A stretch of 64,000 bases of DNA from Oxyruncus cristatus (Eukaryota > Chordata > Aves > Passeriformes > Cotingidae), in the NCBI GenBank assembly GCA_013399855.1, contig VXAY01005673.1, forward strand, positions 186,001-250,000, written 5' to 3'. This document shows, one piece after another, positions 1 through 13,092 of the stretch. A program made the position numbers and the translations under genes. The number at the start of each line of letters is the position of its first letter. Within the stretch, counting starts at the first letter, position 1. Below the pieces are notes generated by a model. The model had not been told where the DNA came from, did not search any database, and saw only the letters and a list, made by a program, of their open reading frames with translations.

Positions 1-3000
1 TCCTCACACTTTTGCAAGAGTTTCTTTACCCAAAAAGACTGGAGCAGTTCATCTGCAGCTCTCTAGGAACTCTTCAATCACCATTTGGGAACTCTGCCAT
101 CCTGCTGAACCCTGGAGAAGTGATAATGGTGAAAACCTGAGAGAAACAGGAGGAAGGATTTCCCTGGCACACTTGTTGTATATAGCCCTGCTGCAATGCC
201 CCAACTCAGAACTGGCGTCTGGGACTAATCTCCAGGCAGAGCAGTAAATAATGTTTGACTTGAAGGGAAGACAGACAGACAGATCTGTCACAGAAATGTT
301 GAAAAAGCTACAGAACGAGACATTCTAAACTCCCAGTTCTACAGCCCAACAGCAAGACTGCACCCCAAGAATACTGCACGTGACCTTACTGTCATCTTAT
401 CAGATTAGCTGGAACTCACTGAATCATAATGCTATGGGGCACAAGAGCTAAGAGAGATATTTTTTTAAGAAGTAGGTAATATGTATAATGGTCTCCAAAT
501 GTTGTGTTGGAATAGTAACTATTTAAAGCATGTTAGACTTCCAAAAGAAAAATGTCTCTTGTTGCTTCTGATAAACTGATTTCAAGGCCATGGGACTGAG
601 AAGGAATTTGCCCTCAAGCTTGCTTAGTCCAGAACCAACCACTGCAGAGTATCTTGCAGGATATCTCTAGAGGAACTGATAACAATCACATTTGGACTCA
701 GAATGGACGATGGAGCTGTGGAGCCATTAGGCTGATTCAGACGTCTGCTATGACCAGAATGGACAGCATCTGTCCACCCAGTCCACAAACGTTTATGTTT
801 CTGATCTAGATGAGATGTGTGGGAATAAAAGAACTTCGAAAAAGCGGGATACAAAGTGCAGAAATGGGCATGACAGGGTACTAGCATGGAGGGATTCATA
901 TCCTGCAGGTGACACATCTGATATTGTACAGCAAACCAATTTAAAACAACACTCCAAGAGTATTAACAGCATCCTGGCACTGCTGCAGTTCAGTGTGTCA
1001 GACAGTGGGTTGTCTGAAGCCTTTGTAAATGGGACCATATACACACATATGCCTGGTGATGACCACCCACCCCCAGCAAGCTGAGGGTAGAAGACTTGCT
1101 GCCCAGGTTTTCGAGTGTGGGAATTTTGATTCGGTTCGACGCATGCAGCTCTGTAATTCAGGCCTTGCAAACAATAGTTTGGTCACTCCAAGAGCAGTGA
1201 GCATGAAAGGGGTGTGACTGGAGTGGCTCTGTTCCCAGAAGTCAGGCCAATTCTCTAATGGGAGCTCAACCAGCGTCTCTGCTGAGTGTCCAGGAAAGCA
1301 CTGTTGGCAGCCTCTCTGTAGATGGTTCCAGTTCAGGAGAAACTGCCGCTAGATTTGGGACAGACAGCGTGCAGATCACGTCTGCGTGCAGCCAACAGCA
1401 CAAGCAGACGTCTGCCAGAGACACTCCCACAGCATGCTTGATCTTGACTTTTTATTCGCTGTATTGCATTGTTCTTGCATGTCAGCCCCTTTCACTCCCC
1501 TCTGCTTCAGCAGCCTTTTCATTGCCACATCTCCTCTCTGCCCAAACCATTCTTTGTTTCTCTACTTCTTCCCCCACTAAAGGATTTCTCTTTCTCCTCT
1601 GTTTCAGGTGCACGTGTCCCCTAGAAAACTTCCTGATCTAAGTGTTTCCTTATAGAAGTACAGTGAATATACGAAATTGTTTTCCTTAAACAAAAAGCCC
1701 CTATACTAATCTGCATGTGACAAACATCCTCTCCTGTAAATTCTTCGGGCCAGGCACCGTTTCATCCTACCTCTCCTAGAGATCCTCCAGCACGAAGCCT
1801 TTGTGCAGCTCAGTTGTAGGAACTATTAACTGAGCTTGCAAGGGATGAAACAACAAAACTGACCCTACTGGAATAAGTTCATTCCTCTTTGCAATTAGCT
1901 GGTGACAGACTTCACCTCCGGCTGAATAAATATAGTAATTCATCTTCCAGAGCTTCAGTTACTATTACATAAATGGTGCTCAGCTGTGACTTGGCCTGGC
2001 TTCAAACAGGGATGGGTAGGTTAGCTCCGACTGATTTGTTCTTCAGGTAACAAGTAGAGCAGGTACCACGGCAGGATTGCAGTCCCCATGTAGAGTATGA
2101 TGCCTGTAAGAGAGAGAATGTGACTTTGGACCCCGAGCTGATAGCTGGGTTCTGAAACCGACTCAGCAGGTGATCTTCAGAAAAATCACCATTCTTCAGG
2201 TTTCAGTTTCCTGAAGGAAAAGGGGAGCATCATAATGCAGTACTGCAGAAACCACAGGAGTGTCTTTCACTTTCTTGAAACCACTATAGAGTCTTACTTG
2301 TGTAACTGCATTTGGGGTCTTGCCAATACCACCAAAGGAGACTTTCCGCTATGCCTTTTGCAACCGGACTTGTCTATCTCTCATTGGCCTTTTTAGCCAC
2401 CAACGTGCTTGTAGCAAGTGTGGGTAGAGTCCTTCTCTAATCTTCGTTCGCGAAGCCTAGCCATGATGGTGATGATGATGATGACATTTGGGGTCAGCTT
2501 CACACAGGATTTCTTTCAGTGGAGCACTTCCTTTTTAAAACCATTGGCCTCAAATGCTCATGAGCATTGCTTTGATGAGGGCACTGTAAGAATCTAGCAA
2601 TCCTCTGACAGCACAAAGATTTCTCTGCACAGTGCTATTTGGACCAGATAGGTCAGTAAGTATAAAATGTATCAGCAGATGCCTAGGGCTAATCGATGTT
2701 GTGTTTGGAATAAGTCAGGAATGAGCCTTCGTAATTCAGTGAATATCTGTTCTTAAAACATGAGTCAACACCAACACAAACATGGAGGATTTGACCATCT
2801 CCTTTGAGATTCCAAGAAAACAGTGACTAACAACACCTCTGCACAGCAGTGTAAGTCAAGTGCCAGGGGACACTGAGGATAACTGAAGAATGCATGGGTG
2901 GAACCAGGATTGGAAAAACTCTGGATCAGACAAGAGGTCCACTGCAGCCTGGTCAGGAGGCCAGATGACAGAGCTGTGAGAGTCATGGAGGTGGAAGAAT

Positions 3001-6000
3001 GGTAGAGGTGTTCTAGGTCTGGACAGAGTGATGGTGGCAGCAGCTTCAGCAGAGCTGCATGTGAGGCCTCGTGGGCTGACAGGGAAGGGGTGCTGTCAGG
3101 CAGAGTGGCAGCCACAATGCTGCATGCAGTGGCCTTCAGCCAGGCAGTGCTGCAATCAGCTTCTCACCGCTGTCGGTAGCTGGTGAGGCCACAAAGTGAA
3201 AGACAAGGAAGCACAGATAAGATTGTCAAACCCACCAGAGATTCATGCAAGGAGCACGGACACCCTAAGTTGTTAAGAGAATGAGATATTAAGGTGAGGC
3301 TCTCCACACACAGGCTTCATACAGTAGAGCCACCACCTCACAGCAGTCCTCAGCACATATAAAACCATGTTTGTGTACCCTTTGGCCCTGCTGAAGTTAA
3401 TGCAAGGACACAGTGGAATATTTCTGCAGGGTTTGGAGCTATTTGGAGTGCAGCAGCAGCTCTGGGGAGAGCGGCAGCTCTGCATTCCTTCATGAGAGCC
3501 TGTTTTGCGTAGGGCTGGCTACTGGAGACCCAGATTACAGCACAGGGGGACAGGGCTGGTGTTTAGTCTCCATGACAGAAAAGTGTGTGCTCTGCCTGCA
3601 GGGTGACCAACCTTCTATTTCTGCAGAGAGGAGAAATGAAAGGGATTGTGTGAAGGAGATACAAACGTTAAAACTCTTTGGTATAACCCTGCCTGGATAT
3701 CCCATGACTGGCAAAATGAAGTAAAAGCTTTAACACCAGCAGAGTACAATTTCCTGGGTTACAGCATCTCACAGGGTGCATCTCACAGCATCTCGCTCAA
3801 CCTGCCCTTGATTACCTTGACACAGTTCCAGCAAGTGGGATCAGAGGTAGCCTGGCAAGGGACAGTCTAAGCATGGAGAGAGCTACTACTCGCCCATGGC
3901 CCCAGGCACCAGCAATGCCACAGTCCCTATGGGCCCCAGGATCCCCTTGGCTGGTAGAGCTTAAGCAGAGCTGAGCATCAGGACACATGCCTGCAGGCAT
4001 GGTGCCACCAGCCACCACTGAGAAGCCCTGGAGGGAATATCAAAACACCTCAGGACTGCATTTGGCTCTCAAGACGCCACTTATCTGACCCTTCCCCCAC
4101 CAGATGCCTCACAACCAGTTTCTTCTGCAGTTTCAGTTGCTACACAAGGCTGTTCACATCATCCTGGGTGCAGACACTGGCCAGAGCCTGTACGGAGGGG
4201 AGGACAGGTAGGAAGACCCTACTTGAGAGTAGGAAAGCCAAAACAAATTAAAAACATATCCATGCTGGCAAGCAGCAAGAGCCCAAAGTTCTGCAGTTCA
4301 TCATGATCATCTCTCGTATTGCTAACCCATGGGGTCTCACAGTGGCAGAGGATGTCAGCTCCCAAGGAGAGGACCCATATTTTGTTCCATAGATTTATTT
4401 GGCCATCTGGCTTGGAACCTCAATGTAAGACACTTTAAATAGGTCTGACTTGTTTTTTTTCAGCCAGTGTTGAAAGCCCAGTCCCCAGATGGGTGGGCAC
4501 TGAAAATCCCAAGCAAATTTTGAAAATCCCGAACTAAATGAATAACCAATTAATACTGACCATATCAGAGCACTGCAATTATGGGAGAGAACCCTGTTGG
4601 CTATTATAAGCTTCTGCTCATTGCAACTGCATTAGGAACAAGGTCTGGGAAACCCAATTTCTGAGCGGAGCAAAACCTCACTCGCTTATACACACACATG
4701 CAGTGCTGGCTGTCATGTCCACCCTGGCTGTAGCTCCCCAAACTTGTCCTGGTGTCCTGTACAGAAGTGAGCTTCACTCATGGCAAACGTCTCTTACAGA
4801 CTGTCAAAACCAGACACGAGTTATTGCCTTGTTGCTGGAGGTCAAGGGAGGTAAAGACTTCACATGAATATGCTGGAAACAGAAAACAAACACATGAAAA
4901 TCCCCAGCAAGAAAGGACAAGCCAACATTAACAAGCAATTCCGTTACCCGTAAATAAAAAGAAGGCAATCACAACATGCCTTAAGCTTGGGAGAGCCAAA
5001 AGTCATCCCTCCTCTGTGGGTGACTGATGGCTCATGGGCTTTCCAGCACAAACTTGCCTGGTGTCGTTTGTCACCTGTGAGGGGTAAGCCGCTCCTGAAG
5101 GCTCCTCTGTGCTGGTGTGTGTGCGTGCGTGCATGTAACTCACGGAATTTCAGCAAAGTCGCATAAGAGGATTGTAGTCCTGGTTCAGCTAAAGACTTAG
5201 GATTCAGCATAATGTGTTAAGAGGAGCTTAATGCAATCCTACTACCCTGCCACAGAAACCCTGAACAGCAGCCTGTCTGTTCTCACCTTTCCCCATCTGC
5301 TAACCAGCTGTGGAAGAGCTGGCTGGCCCCAGGACTGCTTAAAGGAGCAGGTGCATAGGCAGGGTTTGGGATTCTGCATCTGCCTTCTCATGGGAACAGA
5401 TCTTTGTACTCACTATGATAAAAAGACACTATGCAGGACACCTGATGCAAAACTCTTATGGTGTGAAGAATTCACATTTTTGCGTAATCTGGAGGCCTCT
5501 GGGAGGTGTCTCACAGGGCAAGAGGCCTCAGAGCTCTGAAAGAGAAATAGAGAGCCAGAAAAGAGCAGTTTCATGTCTCAGTGGTAGGAAGTAATCTGAA
5601 AGTGGGGACTGGATCCCTTGGCCAAAATTACATTATCCAGGAGGACATGTGGAATAAGTTATCATGGCTAAGGCAACATAGGTAAGTGTTGAGATGAGAC
5701 CAGCTGGCTGAGAATTAGAACAAGGATGGCAAAGGGTAGGGAAAAGGGAACAGAAAGGTGAGATACTCATAAATCAAACCTGAATGTCAGGGAATAGTCA
5801 GGTCAAAAGGTAGGGTGAGGGTGTTTCCTGCTACTCAGTTGCTGGGAAAGTTTGGGTTTTGACATCCAAGACAGAATCACACACATCCTTATTCTGAACT
5901 TCTCCATGTCACTGTGCCCCATCTGCAAAACAAATCCATTGTGAAGTCCTTTTTCCTAGCTCCTGCCTATCTTCTCCCTAGATTTCCAGATTATTATTGT

Positions 6001-8140
6001 TCAGTGTTGTGGACAGTCTTGTTACATGCTTAGGTACAGGCTCCTCTGGAGCCTTTGGCTGCTACTTGAATATAAATAGAGAAATAAAAATGCAGATTTC
6101 CCAAAGTTGTTACACTGACCAGGATTCTAGCACAATGCAGACTGCGAAAAAAAATAAAGGGAGAAAATGTATTAAAACCTGCTGGAGAGTTTTTGGGTAG
6201 AAAATTGGAAAAACAAAATGGCAGTAAGAGCAGAGCAGTGATACAAAGTGATCTTCGCTGTTCACAATTAGGCAGCAATCAGGTGATGTGTGTTACAACA
6301 TCTGTCCTAGATGAATAATGCAGAGAGTGGTCTATATAGACAAGCTTTACATGTTTATGAGGTTGTATTCTGGAAAGCAGCGACTCTGGGGAGCGCTGGT
6401 GGGTTACACAGATAATTCAGTGGAAGCTGGCTCTTGGCAGAGCAAGAAAGCCTAACTTATTCCTCCTGGTAGATAATTAAGGAGATAGCAGAATTACATT
6501 TCTTACTGTCATGGCATTGACAAAACATTTACCCGATGACCACTTTCAAAAGGGAAGCAGAATGACTTGGAAAGGTTCAGAAAATGAGCAACTGAAATTA
6601 CGTACAATCTTTAAGACACTATCTAGAATAAGAAATTCTTCAGGATCCCGTAAGTTTATCAGAAGAAACTTAGGGACACTGATATTTTAGTGATCTAGTA
6701 AAGAAAAATGCATCCAAGAGCAGGAAGGCCTATTACCCAACAAACAAAACCCTAATAAAATCCAGCCCAGAAGATGGAATCCATAAAATTCAAGCTGCAA
6801 GTTAGATGTAAGTGTGAGGTGGGGGGGGTTTTTTTAAGATTTGAGGAAAGGAATAACTGAATTTGTCACTACTTCAACTCCTTATGTCCAGTCTGGGATA
6901 ATTGCTAAAGTACATGGTCTAGTTTACCAGAATGTAGTGGGGAAGAACAAAGCATCTGGACTGCCAACTGGCCAGGCAGAGCTCTGCATGTTGGGTTTTG
7001 CAAGTGATGTAACGAGATCAGCCACTGTGGTCCTTGTGGCTGTAATAGTAAGATCTCGTAATGTATTTTCCATCTGTGATTCTGAAAGTGACTTTTGTAA
7101 ACAGCCAGTGAGGTAGGCTGATCTGCTATGATTGTGACCAGAACATCTCCTTCCTTAGTGCCTGATCAAAGCTAAAACCTTCGTTGGCAGTGCCTAATGA
7201 CCACACTCCTTCCGAGGAGACAGATGGCCTTGGTGGTATTTCTCCACAACGTCCAAGCTGCGTAAAGTTTGGCATGTGGGAAATGCTGGAGCCAGAACCA
7301 GAGTCTTGATGGAGTTTTTCTTACATCTGCTAGCACTGATTTTACTAACGTTGTGCTGTCTTCTCTACAAATCTATCCACAGGGTGAGATGGAAGCACCA
7401 ACCTTTTATATCCCTTGAAGCGATGACTCAGCACTTAACACTGCTATTTCCTAGGACCAGCATTATGTGTAGAAAATTAAGTGTATAAACAATAACTACC
7501 ATCACTTTCAGGGTGGGCCTATTGAACAGTTAGGTCCTATCAGGAAACTTCAAAGAGACAAGAAGAACTTATGGTTAAGCAACAGTAATGGAAAGCACCA
7601 TGCTCGGCTCCAACTCCGAGCTTTGCCATTAATAGTCTTTGACTGCACACATAATTTCCTCTGTTCCAGGAGTTCTATAGCAATAGAAGAGTTGTACTTC
7701 ATGTCTCCCACCTGTAGCTTTACAGATTCCCAAATCTATGGCTGTATCTCTCTGTGTAATCTTGTGCAGTACCCAGAAAGGAAAAGTACTTTTAAGCTTC
7801 TTGAGCTTTTTTCTAAAAAAGCATCTAATACCTCCCATGTCTGCTAAGTACAGTCACAATTAGGAAGTAAAGTGTGTTGCCCCAGGTGAGATTTTGATGG
7901 AACCAGAAAAGACTATACTGATCATGGCTAAGCTGTCTATATTTCCTTCTATCATCACGTTCCAATACAGTGAAAGATAGATAGTTCCCCCAGTCTGTTC
8001 TGTAGACTGTGGGCCCATATGATTTTAAATGATCCCAGCTTTAAGACTGTTGTCCACTAAAGACAACTTCTTTCTCCTCTGTTGGACCACTTCTCTCTCC
8101 CAGGATACTCTGTTCTTCCCTGCTTGTGTTATTTCAATAC
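1..8140. other. Non-coding stretch, no supported gene
   Basis: I see no gene here. The longest ATG-started frames are 127 codons (1258-1641, +), 125 (793-1170, -) and 116 (2765-3115, -). They overlap other frames, have no recognisable domain and are followed by no convincing splice signals. Small landmarks are a TGA/GAT run at 2464-2484, a TG-rich run at 5114-5136 and a G8T7 tract at 6821-6835. Composition is ordinary vertebrate intergenic, with few CpG. Confidence 0.7.
2464..2484. repeat. Short (GAT)n microsatellite
   Basis: An imperfect trinucleotide run of about seven GAT/GGT units with one interruption near its start. It is too short to have obvious functional meaning and sits in otherwise unremarkable non-coding sequence. 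Confidence 0.8.
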
Positions 8141-8144
8141 AAGT

Positions 8145-8285
8145 ATTTGAGTCCCTCCTGCTCCAGAGTGATTTAATTTGATTTTGTTCTGTGTTCAAGT
8201 AGAAGCTTGCTATGCTGGTATGGAAATCATTGGGAGTTTTCCCATTCATTTCCATGAGCTCTTGGATCAGGTTCACTCAAATTTT
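8145..8285. repeat. Possible ancient amniote interspersed repeat
   Basis: Around 8210-8275 the sequence reads as a diverged form of a motif I associate with old amniote interspersed repeats: a tandem pair of 'cattGggagtttt / cattcatttccatgagc' half-blocks followed by 'ggatcagg'. The class (MIR-like SINE or L3-like LINE) cannot be decided by eye. Two further fragments with related phrases occur near 20.98 kb and 57.75 kb. The assignment rests on remembered consensus phrases, not on an alignment. Confidence 0.35.
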
Positions 8286-8289
8286 CAGT

Positions 8290-11200
8290 TTACTCGTCTT
8301 ATCTTTAGCACTGAGAGCTGGATTACTATTGCTGGCAGGTATGGAGACCAGACAGTTCTTCCATAACGCAATTGCCTAGGAACTACACATTTAAAAACGT
8401 TTGCTTAGAAGCCAATAAGAAGGAAAAATAGAAATGGGATGAGATCGGGAAAGGAGAGTAATACTGGTGTTCAAAACCCTCACTGTCTAATGTTAATGAA
8501 AAAAACGGTTCACTAGAGCAAAAAACACCACATCTCACATGCTGGGAAGAGAATGGCATAAACTGCTTCTGGAGAGAGATTGAGATTCAGTGAAAGATTT
8601 GGTGTAGTGAGTCATCATTTGTTAGTGAATTCTTTCATATATCATAGAGCACGGAAAAATTCTTCCTTAAATCAGTAGAAAGCTACCAAAATATGTACAA
8701 AATGCTTAAAGGACCTTGAAGAAAACTAGTACTTGTCACTTCCCAAAGTTAAGCACTCCTACATGATGACATGGAGAAAGCAAATGCTCTTGCCTCTGAA
8801 GCAGAGGTGGACTATAAGTATGACAGCAACACCCTCGGAACGCTGATGGATAAAGAGAATTCAGGAGAGCAGAGGTGAAGTTTCAGGATGGGGAGGGAAG
8901 TCCCAGTCAAGCTGGGCCGACGTATGAACCCAAGTCAGAAAACTCAGCACAGGCCCCAGCGCACTGTCTGAGTCCATGAGAAAGAAATCCGGGCTATGGA
9001 AAATAGCCTATCAGTGCAGGGACAAAGAAGACCACTCTTTAACATCTCTTCATAACCTTTAGATCAACTCTACAAATCAGGGAGTGCTCTAGAGACAGAG
9101 CATGTGTGGTTCCCAGGATCTCTAGGAAAAGCTCCTTTATGCCTTCTGCCCCAGTCTTGGACATCTCAGTGAACTCCAGAATTTCTTACACATCTAGTCT
9201 GGTTGCAGAGGGTGGAATGAGGAAGATCTTAATTTTGCTTATTCGAAGAAAGCTCTTCCCTTATCTCTGCACTGAGACTCTTTGCTGGGAGTGGAGAGCA
9301 GTTGCACATCCACAACAAGATAGGCTGTTGAGAGCTTGTCTCTTGGCACTCTCCCTCACAGGGTCTAGGGAAGCCAAGCTCTCCAGCACACAGGTTTCTG
9401 TCTGAGTACTACTGCCTTATTCTCATACAACTAGCTGATTTTGATTCAGCAGTGGTGGCTTCCAGAAACAGAGGGAGTGACCATGCATCTCTAGACAGGT
9501 GGTGAATAGAAAAATGAAAGTAACTGAATAAAAATCCCTGGAAACGGAGATGGTAACAGCAAAAAAAAAAAAGGAAAATAACATTGTTACTCATCAGGTT
9601 ATTACTTTTGGGAAGGAAACCATGTAATTGAATATTCCTCTGGATCATTCATCTTCATTCTCCTAACTTGATATCAATGGCTGCCAGGTGGTGCCTGTAC
9701 AGGCTATTCAAATCAGATTATGTTATCATAGTTCTCCAGTCATCGCCAAGAGCAGGATCATGATCATGAGGAGGAAATCTAGTTATTCAGGTACATGTTA
9801 CCTTATTAAAAGTTTGAGCAAAGTACATTGAGCCATTATAATGGGATTAGGGTTTGAGTTGTGTTCTCAGGGTTGCCATGACTATGTGATTTTGGTGCTG
9901 TGCTGTGGGGCTTGGAGGGTGTAGCTCCTCTCTGGCCAACTGCAAATAATGCAGACCATCATCACAGAGGAGTGGACACCAGCATGGACTGTGGCCAAGA
10001 GTGTGAAGCTTGTAGAGATTAAATTTATCTAGGTACAAATGCCTGAGGCAGAGACTGAAGGAAAGGTGTGGAAGGATACCAATGCCTACTCACACTAAGC
10101 AAAGCAGCAATCAGGCAGAGCAAGAAGAAACAGCTTTGATAAACCCTCTAGAGTGTCTCTCAACACCCAGTCCCAGCCTTTTGCTCCAGTATTAATGGAT
10201 GTCCCTCCAGAAATCTCGTCTTTTCTCTTTAGTCCCACCTGTCACAAGGGGGTATGGAGAATTCTGAAGGGCTTCTGCTCCATCTGACAGAAGTTCACAG
10301 ATATCCTCCCCTCCATTCTCAGTGAATAGGAATCCACTTAATGATAGGCACTAAAAGGTGCCTTTCAGATACAAACAGTGAAGGACAAAAGCTGAGGCAA
10401 GCAGGGGGAGCAGACTGTGACGAACACAGGCTTCCTGAACTGCTTTTACAAACAAAGAAGTGTCTTGCTCCAGAGCCAAAAACACAACATTTTTTAACAC
10501 CACTACTACTATTTGAATGAAACTATTGTAGGGGTGAGTTTCTCTGCCTGGAATCTACTCTTATGATTCAGCAACACACTGGCTGATCCAGGAGATGTTA
10601 TTAGGGATGAACCATGGACAAAATGGCCAGATTCTCCGGAAAATCTTGTCTCAGTGGGACCTGCAGGGTGCAGGTCTCTCAGTGAGTCCTGAGCATGTTT
10701 GAAGCCATGTGCATTGTATTTTAAACTTTGCATTTTAGTTTTTCTGTTTCCACCTTGAAATGGTCACTCTTCACCTTTCAGTCCTGTCACTGGTGCATGG
10801 CTAGCATAGGAGGCATTTCCAGCAACAGGGAAAGCAACATTTCTTCTCCAGCTATTCCTGTGCCTGGAATAACACTGACATTTTGGGACCACTTACTAGG
10901 TTCCTATTCTTAATCTCCTGACAAGGAGTCAAAAGTACCTTGTCAAAACTGACAAGGGTAGTTGCAGTTCCCTCAGAGAATGGCCAAGGCTGACACGTCT
11001 CCACACACTCTTTGCCACGAGGGTTATGGCACAAGGTTCAGCCCTTTCCTGTCATTACTGCAGTTCTAAACTCATGTGCCACACCAGCCCAGATGTGCCT
11101 TCTGGTCATTCCCAGATTTTGATGGTATATACATCACTGAATGGGTAGGAAAAAAGAAGTCTAAACACCTGCCAAAACCTTCACATTTCTGTACGTGACT

Positions 11201-13040
11201 GCTGGGTAAGGAAATGCTGTCAGTACTGCAGTGAACAGGGAACAGAACACTTTCCAACTTATTCCCTGATTCACAAAATACACAGGACATTTTCTCCTGA
11301 TCTATCACTCCAAAGCAAAAAGAAGTGACACGCATGCTGTGGCAAGAAAGTTCTTCCCTTCTGCATCAGGACCTGAATAAAGTCAACTGCTAATGTGTGT
11401 CTGCAAAGTGCTGCTGGATCTGGGATTAACTCCTGGAGAACAGTTACACACTTAAAACCTTTAGCTGTCATAAAGCCTTTTTCACACACTCCCTCCCTGG
11501 ATTGTTCTACAAACCTGTCATGTGCTCAGGGATAAATCCCTTGATGCAGCAATTTTACTTTTTTCTTCTTCCTATTAAAATATATTTTGTAATTATTTTT
11601 AGTCATCATTTTTGCTTTGCAAATTCAGATTTTAGATCTTGGTGTGCTGATATCACCCATGTATTCATGAAGTGCAATAATTTCTGTTACGTGATAAATG
11701 GGTACAAACCTGCAGTGCAGATTTGCCTAGGACAGGATTCCCCTCTCCTGGGACCCAATGACTCAGACAACAAAAAAAGAGACAAGGAGCGTCCCCATCC
11801 AGGGTCTTGGCATCAGTCCAGGCTGTTCCCATCTTTTCCCAAGGCGTTCACTCCCAAGAGGTGTGTAGTGATGGAGCAGAGCAGCAGTGGAGATCCTCAG
11901 TGGGGAAAGCTGGACCCATTAGGTCTGAAGTGACATGCAGGCTCCTGCTGGCTCTCTGCACAGGGAGCCAGACACAGCTAGCTGCTTTGTATGAAATCCT
12001 GGCCCCGCTCACAGACTACCATGTGTCCAAGAAAATCCTCTTTATTCTCATCCTCTGTCTCTCCACAAAGAAATTCTTCCACAGAATTTCTTAGAATCTG
12101 AGAATGTTGGCCATTTAGCTGAAGTTTCTGGCTGCAGCACAATTATAATTGGTCTCTCATGGACAGGCTCAGCACGGAGGCCAAAAAACTGCAAGAGTTA
12201 TTAATGACTGAGTTCCCTTCTACTTCCTAACAGCCAGACAGGCAGGAAAGCTAGAGGGGAACACTTGGGGCTGAGCCACTACTCTCCTCTCATATATGCT
12301 GTCCTGGTGCTCCAGCACCTTCTTACAGGCAGGAAGCTGTCCACAGTGCAGACACCAGACAGCACTGAGAATTGTGGGAAGCAGATCGGGCATCCAGAAG
12401 CCCTTCTGATGTTCAGAGAGTATTTTGGGGGCCTTCTCCCCACAGCTGAAGAGTGCAGCAGGGTGAACCTAGCTGCAATCTTTCCAAAGGCACCTGGTTT
12501 GCCACAGGCAAGGTTGAAGGGATAAAGAAACACAGCCAGAGTGGCAGACTGAGAAACAGAGAGTCATACATCTTTCCCCCTGCATCCCTCAAATGAAAAG
12601 GCCATCTCAGGAGAGGTTCAAATTGATTGAGAAACATATTATTATGATTATTGCATCCCCATTTGACAACAATCACATGGCACAGTGCCAGCTGGCACCG
12701 GGAAGCCTTTGTTGCTTCTCCTTCCTTGCCTGATTTGCAGCATGACAAGAATACACTCCTTGTTAGGTTTAGAACTGAAGAATGGAAGAGAAGAGGCCAA
12801 AAACACCTCCTTGAACAATCACTATCAAGTAAACAGAGCTGCACTTGGGAAACACATATTTTAAATACATCTTCCTTGAGGTTTTTGGGGAGGGGAGCTC
12901 CATGTATGGGTTGGGAAGGTGAGCAAGTTCACACTTGGGCATATTTCTGTGGTGTCAAACAGGCTAGTGGCAGCTAAGACAAGGGCCCGTGGTGCCTTCA
13001 TTTCACAGGGGAAGATAAAAGTCCATGAAGCTGAGAATTT
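8290..13040. other. Non-coding stretch, no supported gene
   Basis: No gene is recognised. The longest frames are 143 codons each (11502-11933 on +, 12413-12844 on -), without domain similarity. A 12-base A run lies at 9561-9572. Nothing else is structured enough to name. Confidence 0.65.
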
Positions 13041-13092
13041 AGGGATGCATGCCAACATAGCAGCTTGGGTAAATTTGGACTGGCACTCCATG
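13041..13092. repeat. Unnamed dispersed repeat, copy A
   Basis: This segment aligns with 17600-17647 at 38 of 48 positions with one 4-base gap, sharing an exact core 'tgggtaaattt'. The similarity is too high and too collinear for chance, so both look like remnants of one interspersed family. I do not recognise the family. In the minus frame both copies happen to encode a similar short peptide (KFTQAxMLAxxP), which follows from the DNA similarity and is not evidence of coding. Confidence 0.5.
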